Source: Aliivibrio salmonicida LFI1238
GTDB taxonomy: Bacteria; Pseudomonadota; Gammaproteobacteria; Enterobacterales; Vibrionaceae
Assembly (NCBI RefSeq): GCF_000196495.1
Contig: NC_011312.1
Coordinates: 2,046,001 to 2,110,000, forward strand
Length of the DNA: 64,000 nucleotides
Reading direction: 5' to 3'
Shown here: positions 17,523 through 26,017 of the stretch, in pieces
Layout: every line of letters begins with the position of its first letter
Numbering within the stretch: the stretch's first letter is position 1
The notes under the pieces: model-generated
Told to the model about the DNA's origin: nothing
Databases searched by the model: none
The model's input: only the letters and a program-made list of their open reading frames with translations
Program-made: the position numbers and the translations under genes

Positions 17523-17866
17523 ATGTATTTACTGATGTTTCCACCATTTATCTTCATCGTGATTTTGTCGATTTTCGCAAGGCCATTAATGGCCTTGTCG
17601 TGATTGTTGAGCAAGAAATGCAACTATCACCGTTTAGTGATGCTCTATTTATATTTTGCAATAAGCCTCGTGATAAACTCAAAATATTGTATTGGGATAA
17701 AACAGGATTCGCTTTATGGTACAAGCGATTAGATGAAGACCGCTTCAAATGGCCACGAAATATAAATAACGATACGTTAGCATTATCAGAGCAGCAACTG
17801 ACACTGCTATTACAAGGTTTTGATATCTTAGGACATCAACCGGTACATTATCAAACAACCCTTTAA
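17519..17866 (+). CDS. tnpB: IS66 Orf2 family protein TnpB
   Basis: A 115-residue IS66 Orf2 protein required for transposition in this family. The signature IYLHRDFVDFRKAINGLVVIV, FIFCNKPRDKLKILYWDKTGFALWYKRLD and FKWPR is complete. It overlaps tnpA by four bases and is followed after 71 bases by tnpC. Identical in both copies in this window. Confidence 0.95.
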   Translation: MNVFTDVSTIYLHRDFVDFRKAINGLVVIVEQEMQLSPFSDALFIFCNKPRDKLKILYWDKTGFALWYKRLDEDRFKWPRNINNDTLALSEQQLTLLLQGFDILGHQPVHYQTTL

Positions 17867-17937
17867 ATAGTTGATTCTCAGTCAAGAATAGGAGGCAACC
17901 GATTGATTACCTGTATTATCGTTATATAGTCATCTAC

Positions 17938-19425
17938 ATGACTGATAAAATAAAACCACTTCCTGATACCATTGACGAGCTGAAAGCACTTGTGCTTCAG
18001 CTTGAAAATAAATATAACCGTCTTCTAGAGCAATTTCGGCTGGCTCAACATCAGCGCTTTGGTAAAAGCAGTGAATCTGACTCGACTCAATTTGATTTAT
18101 TCAATGAAACAGAAGAAGAAATCATCATTGAAAATGATGACACACAAACGATTACCTACACTCGTCAAAAGCCAAAACGCCAACGCTTACCTGAAGACTT
18201 ACCGCGTACTGTTATTATCCACGACATAAAAGATAAAACTTGTAAGTGTTGCGGTCTAGAGATGCATGCGATGGGTAAAGACATCAGTGAAAAGTTGGAA
18301 TTTGTACCAGCTAAAGTGGAAGTTATTCAACATGTTCGTCCTAAATATGCTTGCCCGAATTGTGAAAAAAACAATACTTCAGTAGACATTAAACAAGCCC
18401 CAATGCCAGCGTCACCAATCCCTAAAGGGATGGCAAACCCCAGTTTACTTGCTCAAATTATTACGGCTAAATTTCAATACAGTCTTCCACTTTATCGTCA
18501 AGAAACGGTATTTCAGCATGGGGGTATCATTATTGGACGGCGAACGATGGCGGATTGGTTAATAAAATGCTCGGTACTATTTACCCCTCTTAATAACGAG
18601 TTACATCGTATTTTGCTTGAACAACCCACTCTGCATTGTGATGAAACAACGGTAAATGTGTTGGATGTTGAAAAAGCAAAATGTTATATGTGGGTCTACT
18701 GCTCTGGCTATGATTCTCCAGGCTCTGGTGTTTTGCCTGGAATTGTACTTTATGATTATCAATCTAGCAGGCATGGCTACCATCCAGTTAACTTTTTAAA
18801 AGGTTATAACGGGTATTTACATACCGATGGTTACCAAGGTTATGAACAAACTGAAGCGATTTTAGTTGGCTGTTGGGCACACGCACGTCGACGATTTATT
18901 GAGGCTCAACGTGTTCAAGTAAAAGGGAAAACAGGGAGTGCAGATTGGGTATTGAGTAAAATCCAAAAGCTATACCGGATCGAATCGTTATTAAAAGAGG
19001 CTTCCCCTGAAGCCAAGTATGTTGCTAGGCAGACAGAAGCCCGCGATTTACTTAAAGAGCTCCGTGATTGGCTTGATAGCGCAGTTAGTCGAGTATCACC
19101 TAAAACAAAATTAGGTGAGGCGATTAGCTATACATTAAATCAATGGGATAAATTAGTTCGTTATATTGATGATGGATTGTTATCTATTGATAACAATCGA
19201 GCAGAGCGAGCGGTTAAACCGTTTGTTATCGGCCGGAAAAACTGGTTATTTTCGGGTTCAACGGCTGGTGCAGATTCAAGTGCAATGCTTTACAGCATTG
19301 TAGAAACAGCAAAGGCAAACGGATTAATCCCTTACGATTATATTAGGTATTGTCTAGATCGTTTATGTGTTGGATCGCCAGATATCGATTCACTTTTACC
19401 TTGGAATGTAAAAGACAAGGTGTAG
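17938..19425 (+). CDS. tnpC: IS66 transposase TnpC (intact, partly mosaic)
   Basis: The 495-residue DDE transposase. It has an N-terminal leucine-rich coiled coil (LKALVLQLENKYNRLLEQFRLA), a zinc-finger-like region (CKCCGLEM and CPNC), and catalytic Asp residues in LHCDETTVNVL and LHTDGYQGYEQ plus Glu in DNNRAERAVKPF. It is full length, unlike copy 2. Between about 18350 and 18520 it departs from copy 2 in a cluster of substitutions (KGMANPS against KGIATAS; VFQHGGI against LFQQWGI), and its version looks less like the family consensus, so activity is uncertain. Confidence 0.9.
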   Translation: MTDKIKPLPDTIDELKALVLQLENKYNRLLEQFRLAQHQRFGKSSESDSTQFDLFNETEEEIIIENDDTQTITYTRQKPKRQRLPEDLPRTVIIHDIKDKTCKCCGLEMHAMGKDISEKLEFVPAKVEVIQHVRPKYACPNCEKNNTSVDIKQAPMPASPIPKGMANPSLLAQIITAKFQYSLPLYRQETVFQHGGIIIGRRTMADWLIKCSVLFTPLNNELHRILLEQPTLHCDETTVNVLDVEKAKCYMWVYCSGYDSPGSGVLPGIVLYDYQSSRHGYHPVNFLKGYNGYLHTDGYQGYEQTEAILVGCWAHARRRFIEAQRVQVKGKTGSADWVLSKIQKLYRIESLLKEASPEAKYVARQTEARDLLKELRDWLDSAVSRVSPKTKLGEAISYTLNQWDKLVRYIDDGLLSIDNNRAERAVKPFVIGRKNWLFSGSTAGADSSAMLYSIVETAKANGLIPYDYIRYCLDRLCVGSPDIDSLLPWNVKDKV

Positions 19426-19496
19426 TTCCCCGCACGCTTACGAAACAACAGTTAACCTATTTTAAATTGTAGGGTCTTTGTTTTAAGTCGAAATGA

Positions 19497-19533
19497 AAAA
19501 AGGCGTTAATCCAAATGGGTTAGCGCCTTTTTA
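19497..19533. terminator. Terminator downstream of moeB
   Basis: Stem AAGGCGTTAATCC / GGGTTAGCGCCTT around 19499-19528, with two G-U or mismatched pairs. It is flanked by an A-run on one side and a T-run on the other, so it can work in either direction; it ends the moeA-moeB transcript. Confidence 0.75.
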
Positions 19534-19557
19534 TTGATCTTGATATTGTGGAGCGTG

Positions 19558-20307
19558 CTATTTACCGCATACAGAACAGTGGGGTGTTTTTGCTAATTTC
19601 ATCTCACGCCAGTTCATTGAAAGGGCATCTAAGATCAGAAGTTTCCCGATTAAGGGGTGTCCGTAATTAGTTAATACCTTGATGGCCTCAAGAGCTTGTG
19701 TTACACCAATAATGCCAACAACAGGAGACATTACGCCGGCTTCAACACAAGTAAGCGCCTGCTCACCAAATAAGCTACTTAAGCATTGATAACAAGGCTC
19801 GTTGTCTTGATAAGTATAAACGCTCACTTGGCCTTCCATACGAATTGCCGCACCTGAGATTAACGGTGTTTTAGATTCAAAGCATAGTCGGTTTAACTGA
19901 TTTCTGGTTTCTACGTTATCGGTGCCATCTAACACTAAATCATGAGATGAAATAAGAACACGTAACTCATCATCAGATAAACGCTTATCAATAGGGGTAA
20001 TATGACAATTAGGATTAATACGGTTTAAGGCATTTTTCGCTGAAATGACTTTCTTTTCACCAATGGTATCGTCGCAATGCAAAATTTGACGTTGTAAGTT
20101 TGAGAGTTCGACAACGTCATCATCAACTAGTGTCATTGACCCTAATCCGGCAGCCGCTAAATACTGGGTTGAAGCACAACCTAACCCGCCAGCACCAATA
20201 ATGAGAATGGTGCTGTCTTTGAGTTTCTCTTGGCCTTCAAAATCAAAATTTCTCAAAATGATTTGACGATTATAGCGCAGCATCTCTTGATCAGATAATT
20301 CAGACAT
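19558..20307 (-). CDS. moeB: Molybdopterin-synthase adenylyltransferase MoeB
   Basis: Cytosolic E1-like enzyme that adenylates the C-terminus of MoaD in molybdopterin synthesis. It has the ATP-binding GAGGLGCASTQYLAAAG near residues 38-55, the SNLQRQ segment, LDGTDNVETRNQLN, and two zinc Cys pairs (CYQC and CSVC). The start at 20307 (MSELSDQEMLRYNRQ) matches E. coli MoeB better than the ATG three codons upstream. It follows moeA by 11 bases on the same strand. Confidence 0.95.
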   Translation of the reverse strand: MSELSDQEMLRYNRQIILRNFDFEGQEKLKDSTILIIGAGGLGCASTQYLAAAGLGSMTLVDDDVVELSNLQRQILHCDDTIGEKKVISAKNALNRINPNCHITPIDKRLSDDELRVLISSHDLVLDGTDNVETRNQLNRLCFESKTPLISGAAIRMEGQVSVYTYQDNEPCYQCLSSLFGEQALTCVEAGVMSPVVGIIGVTQALEAIKVLTNYGHPLIGKLLILDALSMNWREMKLAKTPHCSVCGK

Positions 20308-20318
20308 TGGGATCACTT

Positions 20319-21566
20319 CTAATAAAGAGAGGCGTTAAATAGTTCGATATTAACGGTTTCGCCAACACTAACACGATCACGCTCTCGTTCCAGAACAACA
20401 AAACAATTAGCAATACTCATTGAGCTAAATGCTCCTGAACCTTGATTGCCCGTAGTGGCCACTTCAAATTGACCTTTATCATTAATGGAGTAAATACCGC
20501 GTTGATAATCAGTACGACCAGGACGTTTTTTAAAGACCGTCGTTGCCACTGCTGGGATCGCTTTAGGAGCTTCCCATTTAGAGTGACCTGCAAGTTTCGC
20601 TAGCATCGGCTGAACCAATACATACATTGTTAACATCGCAGAAACGGGGTTTCCCGGTAAACCACAGAAATAAGAATCAGGCAGCTGACCAAAGGCAAAA
20701 GGTTTACCCGGTTTTATGGCTAATTTCCAAAAGCCAATTTGGCCTAATTCATCTAAGATGTCTTTTGTGTAATCGGCTTCACCAACGCTCACACCACCTG
20801 ATGTCACCACCACATCCGCTTCTTTATCAGCTTTAAGAAAGACGTCTCTTAGCGTTTGTGGGCAATCTGGAATAATACCAAGGTCAATGGCTTCACAACC
20901 AAATCTCTCGATTAATACTTTAATACCGTAGCGATTACTGTCATAGATCTGACCATCTTCTAGTGGTTGACCTAATGGTGTCAGTTCGTCACCCGTTGAG
21001 AAAAAGGCAACTTTAGGTTTATGAACGACGGGAATATCATTAATACCAAGTGAAGCAATTAATGGAATGTCTCTTGGTGTTAAGCGGTGACCTTTCTCTA
21101 AGACGGTTTGTCCTTGTGAAACATCATCACCAATCGGACGAATATTGGTTTGAGGTTTTATATCAGAAAGAGTGACATCAAACGTAATGTTACCATCAGA
21201 ATCCGAGGTGAGTTCTTGCATAATAACGGCATCACAACCAACAGGGATCTTCGCTCCAGTCATGATTCTAATTGTGCTTTGTTCTTGCCATTCTCCTTCA
21301 AAAGGAATGCCAGCAAAAGACTTACCTGTAACTGGTAATGTCAGAGAGAGTGCTAAATCAGACAGACGAACTGCATAACCATCCATTGCTGAGTTTGCAA
21401 AAGGAGGAACGTTAATTGGGGAGCAAATATCTTCAGCCAAAACAAAACCAATGGCATCAGAGAGAGGCAATGTTTTTGCTAATGAAATAGGGGTAACTTG
21501 AGATAAAAGGGTATCCAATGCCGTTTCTACGGGGATGAGACCTTGAGTTGCGCAGCAATCCATCAT
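20319..21566 (-). CDS. moeA: Molybdopterin molybdenumtransferase MoeA
   Basis: Cytosolic enzyme that inserts molybdate into adenylated molybdopterin to give Moco. Family motifs: PPFANSAMDGYAVR, AGIPFEGEW, IRIMTGAKIPVGCDAVIMQE, FFSTGDEL, the catalytic-domain VVTSGGVSVGEADYTKDIL and KPGKPFAFGQ, CGLPGNPVSAMLT. The open frame extends to 21638, but the ATG pair at 21563-21566 (MMDCCATQGLIPVETAL) aligns with known N-termini and is preceded by AGAG, so I use 21566. It shares a divergent promoter region with folE and is followed closely by moeB. Confidence 0.93.
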   Translation of the reverse strand: MMDCCATQGLIPVETALDTLLSQVTPISLAKTLPLSDAIGFVLAEDICSPINVPPFANSAMDGYAVRLSDLALSLTLPVTGKSFAGIPFEGEWQEQSTIRIMTGAKIPVGCDAVIMQELTSDSDGNITFDVTLSDIKPQTNIRPIGDDVSQGQTVLEKGHRLTPRDIPLIASLGINDIPVVHKPKVAFFSTGDELTPLGQPLEDGQIYDSNRYGIKVLIERFGCEAIDLGIIPDCPQTLRDVFLKADKEADVVVTSGGVSVGEADYTKDILDELGQIGFWKLAIKPGKPFAFGQLPDSYFCGLPGNPVSAMLTMYVLVQPMLAKLAGHSKWEAPKAIPAVATTVFKKRPGRTDYQRGIYSINDKGQFEVATTGNQGSGAFSSMSIANCFVVLERERDRVSVGETVNIELFNASLY

Positions 21567-21713
21567 GATATTCTCTGAACTAGTAGTAATAAGGAAGAAC
21601 ATTACCATATTTTGGTGCTGAACATCTAATAGACCCATGAAAATCAGGGTGTATTTATTTTACAGAGCGGGTATCCTTAGCGCAGGATTTTTAAATAGAA
21701 TACTCTGGAGTAT

Positions 21714-22370
21714 ATGATGTCATCATTCAGTGAATCAGCCATTTTGGTGCGTGATGCTCTTGTTGCGCGTGGCCTTGAGACGCCAATGAAAGAAAATGGA
21801 ATTAGTCGTGAAGAGAAAAAAGAACGTATTGAAGAGCATATGCGTGAGATTTTATCTCTGCTTACTCTCGACCTTAGTGATGACAGCCTTGAAGAGACGC
21901 CTCATCGAATTGCTAAGATGTACGTTGATGAAATCTTTTCTGGGTTAGATTATGCGAATTTCCCTAAAATTACCGTCATTGAAAATAAAATGAACTGTGA
22001 TGAAATGGTTCGAGTGAACGACATTACATTAACGAGTACGTGTGAACATCATTTAGTGACTATTGATGGAAAAGCCACCGTTGCTTATATTCCTCGTGAA
22101 AAGATCATTGGTCTGTCGAAGATTAATCGTATTGTTCGATTTTTTGCCCAGCGTCCTCAAGTTCAAGAGCGTATGACACAGCAAATATTAGTGGCACTGC
22201 AAACATTACTTGGCAGTGATGATGTTGCGATCACAATGGAAGCGACACATTATTGTGTTAAGTCTCGTGGTGTCATGGATGCGACGAGTAGCACAACGAC
22301 AACTGCGCTTGGCGGGATTTTCAAACGTAATCCAGCGACAAGACATGAATTTTTAAGTGGCATTCGTTAA
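21714..22370 (+). CDS. folE: GTP cyclohydrolase I
   Basis: Converts GTP to 7,8-dihydroneopterin triphosphate, the first step of folate synthesis and of the queuosine branch that QueC (62585) serves. The 218-residue protein matches E. coli FolE throughout. Zinc ligands sit in TSTCEHH and THYCVKSRG, and [23 protein letters not shown] is the family signature. ATG at 21714 is preceded by GGAGTAT. Divergent from moeA; a strong terminator follows at 22389. Confidence 0.96.
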   Translation: MMSSFSESAILVRDALVARGLETPMKENGISREEKKERIEEHMREILSLLTLDLSDDSLEETPHRIAKMYVDEIFSGLDYANFPKITVIENKMNCDEMVRVNDITLTSTCEHHLVTIDGKATVAYIPREKIIGLSKINRIVRFFAQRPQVQERMTQQILVALQTLLGSDDVAITMEATHYCVKSRGVMDATSSTTTTALGGIFKRNPATRHEFLSGIR

Positions 22371-22388
22371 TATTTACGGATGTTAAAA

Positions 22389-22419
22389 AAGCCCACGATA
22401 ATTAAATTATCGTGGGCTT
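22389..22419. terminator. Bidirectional terminator between folE and cls
   Basis: AAGCCCACGATAAT and ATTATCGTGGGCTT form a long perfect stem flanked by A-run and T-run, serving the convergent folE and cls genes. Confidence 0.9.
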
Positions 22420-22437
22420 TTTAATTTATGCTTTGTT

Positions 22438-23892
22438 TTAAAGTAAGGGGCTAAACATAGAGAAGAAACGCTCAGTAAATCGATGAGCCCAATTTCGTTG
22501 CTGCCAATTTTCTAAAACAATCGCATCAGAATGTTCTAGGTAGCCATCTAATACCCACGTTAATTGTTTTGTAAATTCAGGATCATCAACAATCAAACGG
22601 ACTTCAAAATTCAACCAGAAGCTGCGCATATCTAAATTCACGGTACCAATAATGCAATAGTTATTATCAATGACCACTGATTTAGTATGCAATAACCCGC
22701 CTTTAAACTCAAAGATATGAACCCCTGCGTTTAGAAGCGTTTCAAAGAATGATTTTGAAGCCCAACTTACCATTAATGAATCGTTCTTCTTGGGTAAAAT
22801 TAACGTAACTTTTACTCCTCGGTGAGCTGTGGTTCTTAAAGTATGGAGCAATAACTCACTAGGAACAAAATAAGGTGTTGTGATTGTGAGTGATTCTCTA
22901 GCTTGATTAATTGCGGTGATCAATACTTGCTGAATAATGTCATCTGGCATACCCGGACCCGAAGGCACTACCTGAGTAGTGTGGTTAAATGGGTCTATTT
23001 CAAATGGGCATTCAGGTATTGTTGGCAGTGCTCGTATTCCCGTTTCTACTTCCCAATCCCATGCATAAATCGTATTTAAGATCGCTACATTAGGGCCGGT
23101 AATACGAACCATTACGTCAACCCATTGGCCTACGCCCGAATTTTGTTTGAAATATTGAGGATCGACTAAATTCATTGATCCTGTATAGGCAATTTTATTA
23201 TCGATAACGACAATTTTTCGATGTAATCGTAGGTCAAGTCGTCTAAAGAACATACGAAATGGACTCACGCTTAAGGCTTCAACAATATTGACCCCAGATT
23301 CTCGTAACATTCTTGGCCTGTGGCTTTTGAAAAAATCAATACTCCCAGCCGAATCCAGTAAAACATTAACGGTTACGCCTCGTTTAGCCGCTTGAATTAA
23401 TGCGCTTGCGACACCATCGGCTAATCCACCATGATGCCAAATGTAGAATTCCATATTGATTTCATGTTCTGCTTTTTCAATATCTCGAATAATGGCGGTC
23501 AGAATTTCTGACGGGGTATTTAATAAAGAAAGGGTGTCGCCACTTAATGCTGGAATACCTAATCGATTTGAACACAAATTATGAATGGATGAAATTCGAT
23601 GTGAAATAGAATGAGGCTGATGAGACTGACAGTGATGAACTTGAGCAAACCACTGTTCATAAGGAGTAAACATTGCTTTTGCTCGTTCACCACGAGTACG
23701 GCCTAAATTAAGCTCACCAATTAAAAAATAAGCCATTACACCAATAACGGGAAGGATATAAATAACCATTAACCAAGCAAGAGAGACGCCTACAGGCCTT
23801 GGTTTAAAGACGACACGAATCGTTACCCCGGCGACTAAAAGCCAATACAAGATAAAGCTAACGATAGTGAGTGCTTGGTAGAACTTATCCAT
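22438..23892 (-). CDS. cls: Cardiolipin synthase (ClsA type)
   Basis: Inner-membrane phospholipase D-family enzyme that makes cardiolipin from phosphatidylglycerol. Two N-terminal transmembrane helices (ALTIVSFILYWLLVAG and LAWLMVIYILPVIGVMAYFLIG) precede two HKD domains: LHRKIVVIDNKIAYTGSMN and LHTKSVVIDNNYCIIGTVN. Sequence and length follow E. coli ClsA to the C-terminal FFSMFSPLL. The open frame begins at 23946, but the ATG at 23892 (MDKFYQALTIVSF) aligns exactly with the ClsA N-terminus; an ATG at 23904 is also possible. No strong ribosome binding site is seen at either. Confidence 0.92.
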   Translation of the reverse strand: MDKFYQALTIVSFILYWLLVAGVTIRVVFKPRPVGVSLAWLMVIYILPVIGVMAYFLIGELNLGRTRGERAKAMFTPYEQWFAQVHHCQSHQPHSISHRISSIHNLCSNRLGIPALSGDTLSLLNTPSEILTAIIRDIEKAEHEINMEFYIWHHGGLADGVASALIQAAKRGVTVNVLLDSAGSIDFFKSHRPRMLRESGVNIVEALSVSPFRMFFRRLDLRLHRKIVVIDNKIAYTGSMNLVDPQYFKQNSGVGQWVDVMVRITGPNVAILNTIYAWDWEVETGIRALPTIPECPFEIDPFNHTTQVVPSGPGMPDDIIQQVLITAINQARESLTITTPYFVPSELLLHTLRTTAHRGVKVTLILPKKNDSLMVSWASKSFFETLLNAGVHIFEFKGGLLHTKSVVIDNNYCIIGTVNLDMRSFWLNFEVRLIVDDPEFTKQLTWVLDGYLEHSDAIVLENWQQRNWAHRFTERFFSMFSPLL

Positions 23893-24167
23893 TCGTGATT
23901 TCATATATATAGAGAGAATATGTATTAATATCAGGACTTGAGGCAAAAGAGTAGGTAAAGGGGATAAAAATTCGAAATAAGAGAGGTTTGATTATTTTGT
24001 AAACAGTTTATAACAAAAATAGAGAGTTTTGTTATAAAAGTAAAAAGCAGCGCTTTCAATTTTATTCTTAAACTGGTTTACTTACCACTATTCTAATAAT
24101 TTTAATACATACGGTATGTAAAATATAATTTACAACCTGTAATTTTTCAAGCACAGATGGAATAAAC

Positions 24168-25514
24168 ATGGATAGTAATGCTTCAAGAGGTCAGTTTACC
24201 TCAAAATTAGGTTTTATTATGGCAGCTGCAGGTTCAGCTGTTGGTTTAGGTAATGTATGGGGTTTTCCTACAAAAGCTGCCAGTAACGGTGGCGCTGCTT
24301 TTTTATTAATGTACCTTTTAATGGTTTTCCTATTGGCTTTCCCTATGTTAGTCGCAGAGCTAACCATTGGTCGTCATGGGCAATCTAACCCTATTGCTTC
24401 TCTAAAGAAAATTTGGACTAAAAATAAGCTCGCCGCTGGAGTGTTTGGTTTTATTGCCATGTTGGCCGCTTCTATGATTTTAAGTTTTTATTCTATTCTT
24501 GCTGGTTGGTTAATGGGCTTTGCTGCTGCTCCTATTTTAGAAATCATAGGCCTACAAAGTGTTGCTGATTGGCTAGTGAATTTTGGTGACAGTCGTAATG
24601 TGGTATTAACGATTCTATTTTCTGTATTTACTATTTATGTTGTTCAGAAAGGTGTTGCTGATGGTATTGAAAAGTGGTCAACACGTTTAATGCCAATGCT
24701 ATTTATATTATTCGGGATCATGATTGCTTATATCTTTACTCAAGATGGTGCAATGGAAGGCCTTAAAATGTATCTAGTGCCTGACTTCTCTCACATCAAT
24801 AGTGGTTTGTTAGTCGATGCTATGGGGCAAGCCTTTTTCTCTCTATCATTAGGTGTTGGCTCAATGATGGTATACGGTTCATATTTAAAGAAAGATGTGA
24901 ATATTCCTAAAACGGCAGCTCAAGTAGCGGCGATTGATACCAGTGTTGCTTTTGCCGCAGGTCTTCTTATTCTTCCTGCGATGTTTGTTGCTAAAAATAA
25001 TGGCGTTGAGATATTTAATGAAGCGGGTCAATTGATCAGTTCTGGTGACCTTGTCTTTGCTGTGTTACCTGCGATGTTTGAAACGATGGGGGGAATGGGT
25101 GTTGTTTTAGGTACGGCTTTCTTTGTACTCATGGTAATTGCTGCATTAACGTCTTCGATCTCACTGCTTGAAGTCCCTGTTTCTTGTGCGCAAGAAGAGT
25201 TAAAAACGGACAGAACAAAAGCAACGTGGCTTATTGGCGGAGCAATTCTTGTTCTAAGCTTATTTATTGTCTTTAATTTTGGCACATTGTTTGGATTGAT
25301 TGCAGACATCTCTACGGTTTATATGCAACCGCTGCTAGGGGTTGTTTGGGCTATCATTGTTGGTTGGATTTGGAATCGTAATAAGGTATTAGAAGAGATC
25401 AAACAAGGTAACCCTGAGATTGCACAAGGACTATTCTGGAAAATTTGGCCTTGGTATGTACGAGTAGTATGTCCTGTCGCTATTCTTGTTGTATTTATGG
25501 TTTCTATTCTTTAA
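24168..25514 (+). CDS. Sodium-dependent transporter, NSS/SNF family
   Basis: Inner-membrane sodium symporter of the neurotransmitter:sodium symporter family (448 residues, about 11-12 helices). The signature region GFIMAAAGSAVGLGNVWGFPTKAASNGGAAFLLMYL in helix 1 carries the sodium and substrate binding unwound segment (AAAGSAVGLGN). Bacterial relatives such as MhsT and TnaT carry hydrophobic amino acids, so an amino acid is likely, but the substrate cannot be fixed. Single gene, ATG start preceded by GATGGAA; terminator at 25532. Confidence 0.9.
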   Translation: MDSNASRGQFTSKLGFIMAAAGSAVGLGNVWGFPTKAASNGGAAFLLMYLLMVFLLAFPMLVAELTIGRHGQSNPIASLKKIWTKNKLAAGVFGFIAMLAASMILSFYSILAGWLMGFAAAPILEIIGLQSVADWLVNFGDSRNVVLTILFSVFTIYVVQKGVADGIEKWSTRLMPMLFILFGIMIAYIFTQDGAMEGLKMYLVPDFSHINSGLLVDAMGQAFFSLSLGVGSMMVYGSYLKKDVNIPKTAAQVAAIDTSVAFAAGLLILPAMFVAKNNGVEIFNEAGQLISSGDLVFAVLPAMFETMGGMGVVLGTAFFVLMVIAALTSSISLLEVPVSCAQEELKTDRTKATWLIGGAILVLSLFIVFNFGTLFGLIADISTVYMQPLLGVVWAIIVGWIWNRNKVLEEIKQGNPEIAQGLFWKIWPWYVRVVCPVAILVVFMVSIL

Positions 25515-25531
25515 ATATAAAAAGTAAAAGT

Positions 25532-25565
25532 AAAAACGCCGCATTTAAATAAATGCGGCGTTTTT
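25532..25565. terminator. Rho-independent terminator
   Basis: Perfect stem AAAAACGCCGCATTT / AAATGCGGCGTTTTT with T-run, downstream of the NSS transporter gene and upstream of the 3' end of ychJ; may serve both. Confidence 0.9.
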
Positions 25566-25606
25566 TATGTCTTTATTATCTTTTAACAAGAACTATTGAG
25601 CTTAAA

Positions 25607-26005
25607 TTATTCAATTTCACCATCAATGTAATACCATTTGCCATTTTCTTTAAGAAAACGAGAGTGCTCTTTTAGTTGATGAAGTTGATTGTTTTCTGAG
25701 TATGTTGCTTTAAAAGAAACGAAACCCTCATAAGGACTCATTGTTGATAAGTGACTTGATAGTACTTTTAGCTTTCGCCACTCTAATTCTGTGGATTCGA
25801 CAATACCGTCTCTAAATTCTTCTGCATGACAAGAGGGATGGTAGGTATCAATAATGTACTGAACAAGTTGTTTAACATGAGCTGAATAACGTGAACGCAT
25901 TAGTAGTTCGGGTGTTTTTGCTAGTTCATGTTGATTATGAATAGGTTCACAACAAACTGAATAATTTTTTTTAGTGCCACAAGGGCAATGGTTGCTTTTA
26001 GACAT
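25607..26005 (-). CDS. ychJ: YchJ family SEC-C metal-binding protein
   Basis: Small cytosolic protein (132 residues) of the UPF0225/YchJ family with an N-terminal SEC-C zinc motif (CPCG then CCEPIH) and an NTF2-like body (LLMRSRYSAHVKQLVQYIIDTYHPS, LEWRKLKVLSS, GFVSFKATY, HSRFLKENGKWYYIDGE). It resembles the N-terminal half of longer E. coli YchJ, which has a second SEC-C motif at its C-terminus; that motif is missing here. Function unknown. It lies 12 bases downstream of the EAL-HDOD gene and is probably co-transcribed. Confidence 0.85.
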   Translation of the reverse strand: MSKSNHCPCGTKKNYSVCCEPIHNQHELAKTPELLMRSRYSAHVKQLVQYIIDTYHPSCHAEEFRDGIVESTELEWRKLKVLSSHLSTMSPYEGFVSFKATYSENNQLHQLKEHSRFLKENGKWYYIDGEIE

Positions 26006-26017
26006 TATTACACTCGT

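Larger units (their letters stand above)
17127..19441 (+). mobile_element. IS66-family insertion sequence, copy 1 (2315 bp)
   Basis: Complete element with perfect terminal inverted repeats of about 24 bp (left end begins GTAAGCGTGCGGGGAACTAC; right end is its complement) and the classic three-gene order tnpA-tnpB-tnpC. A second copy of identical length is at 31283-33597. Unlike that copy, the flanks do not match: the eight bases on the left are GAGTGTGT and on the right GAAACAAC. Left is phage tail DNA and right is the moeB 3' region, which implies deletion or recombination after insertion. Confidence 0.95.

Noticed and set aside
16480..19441. An intact prophage or composite transposon around IS66 copy 1
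   Set aside because: Only a tape-measure fragment is phage-like, and the two IS66 copies bracket 12 kb of core genes (moeB to tdk) in their normal arrangement, not a transferred cargo.
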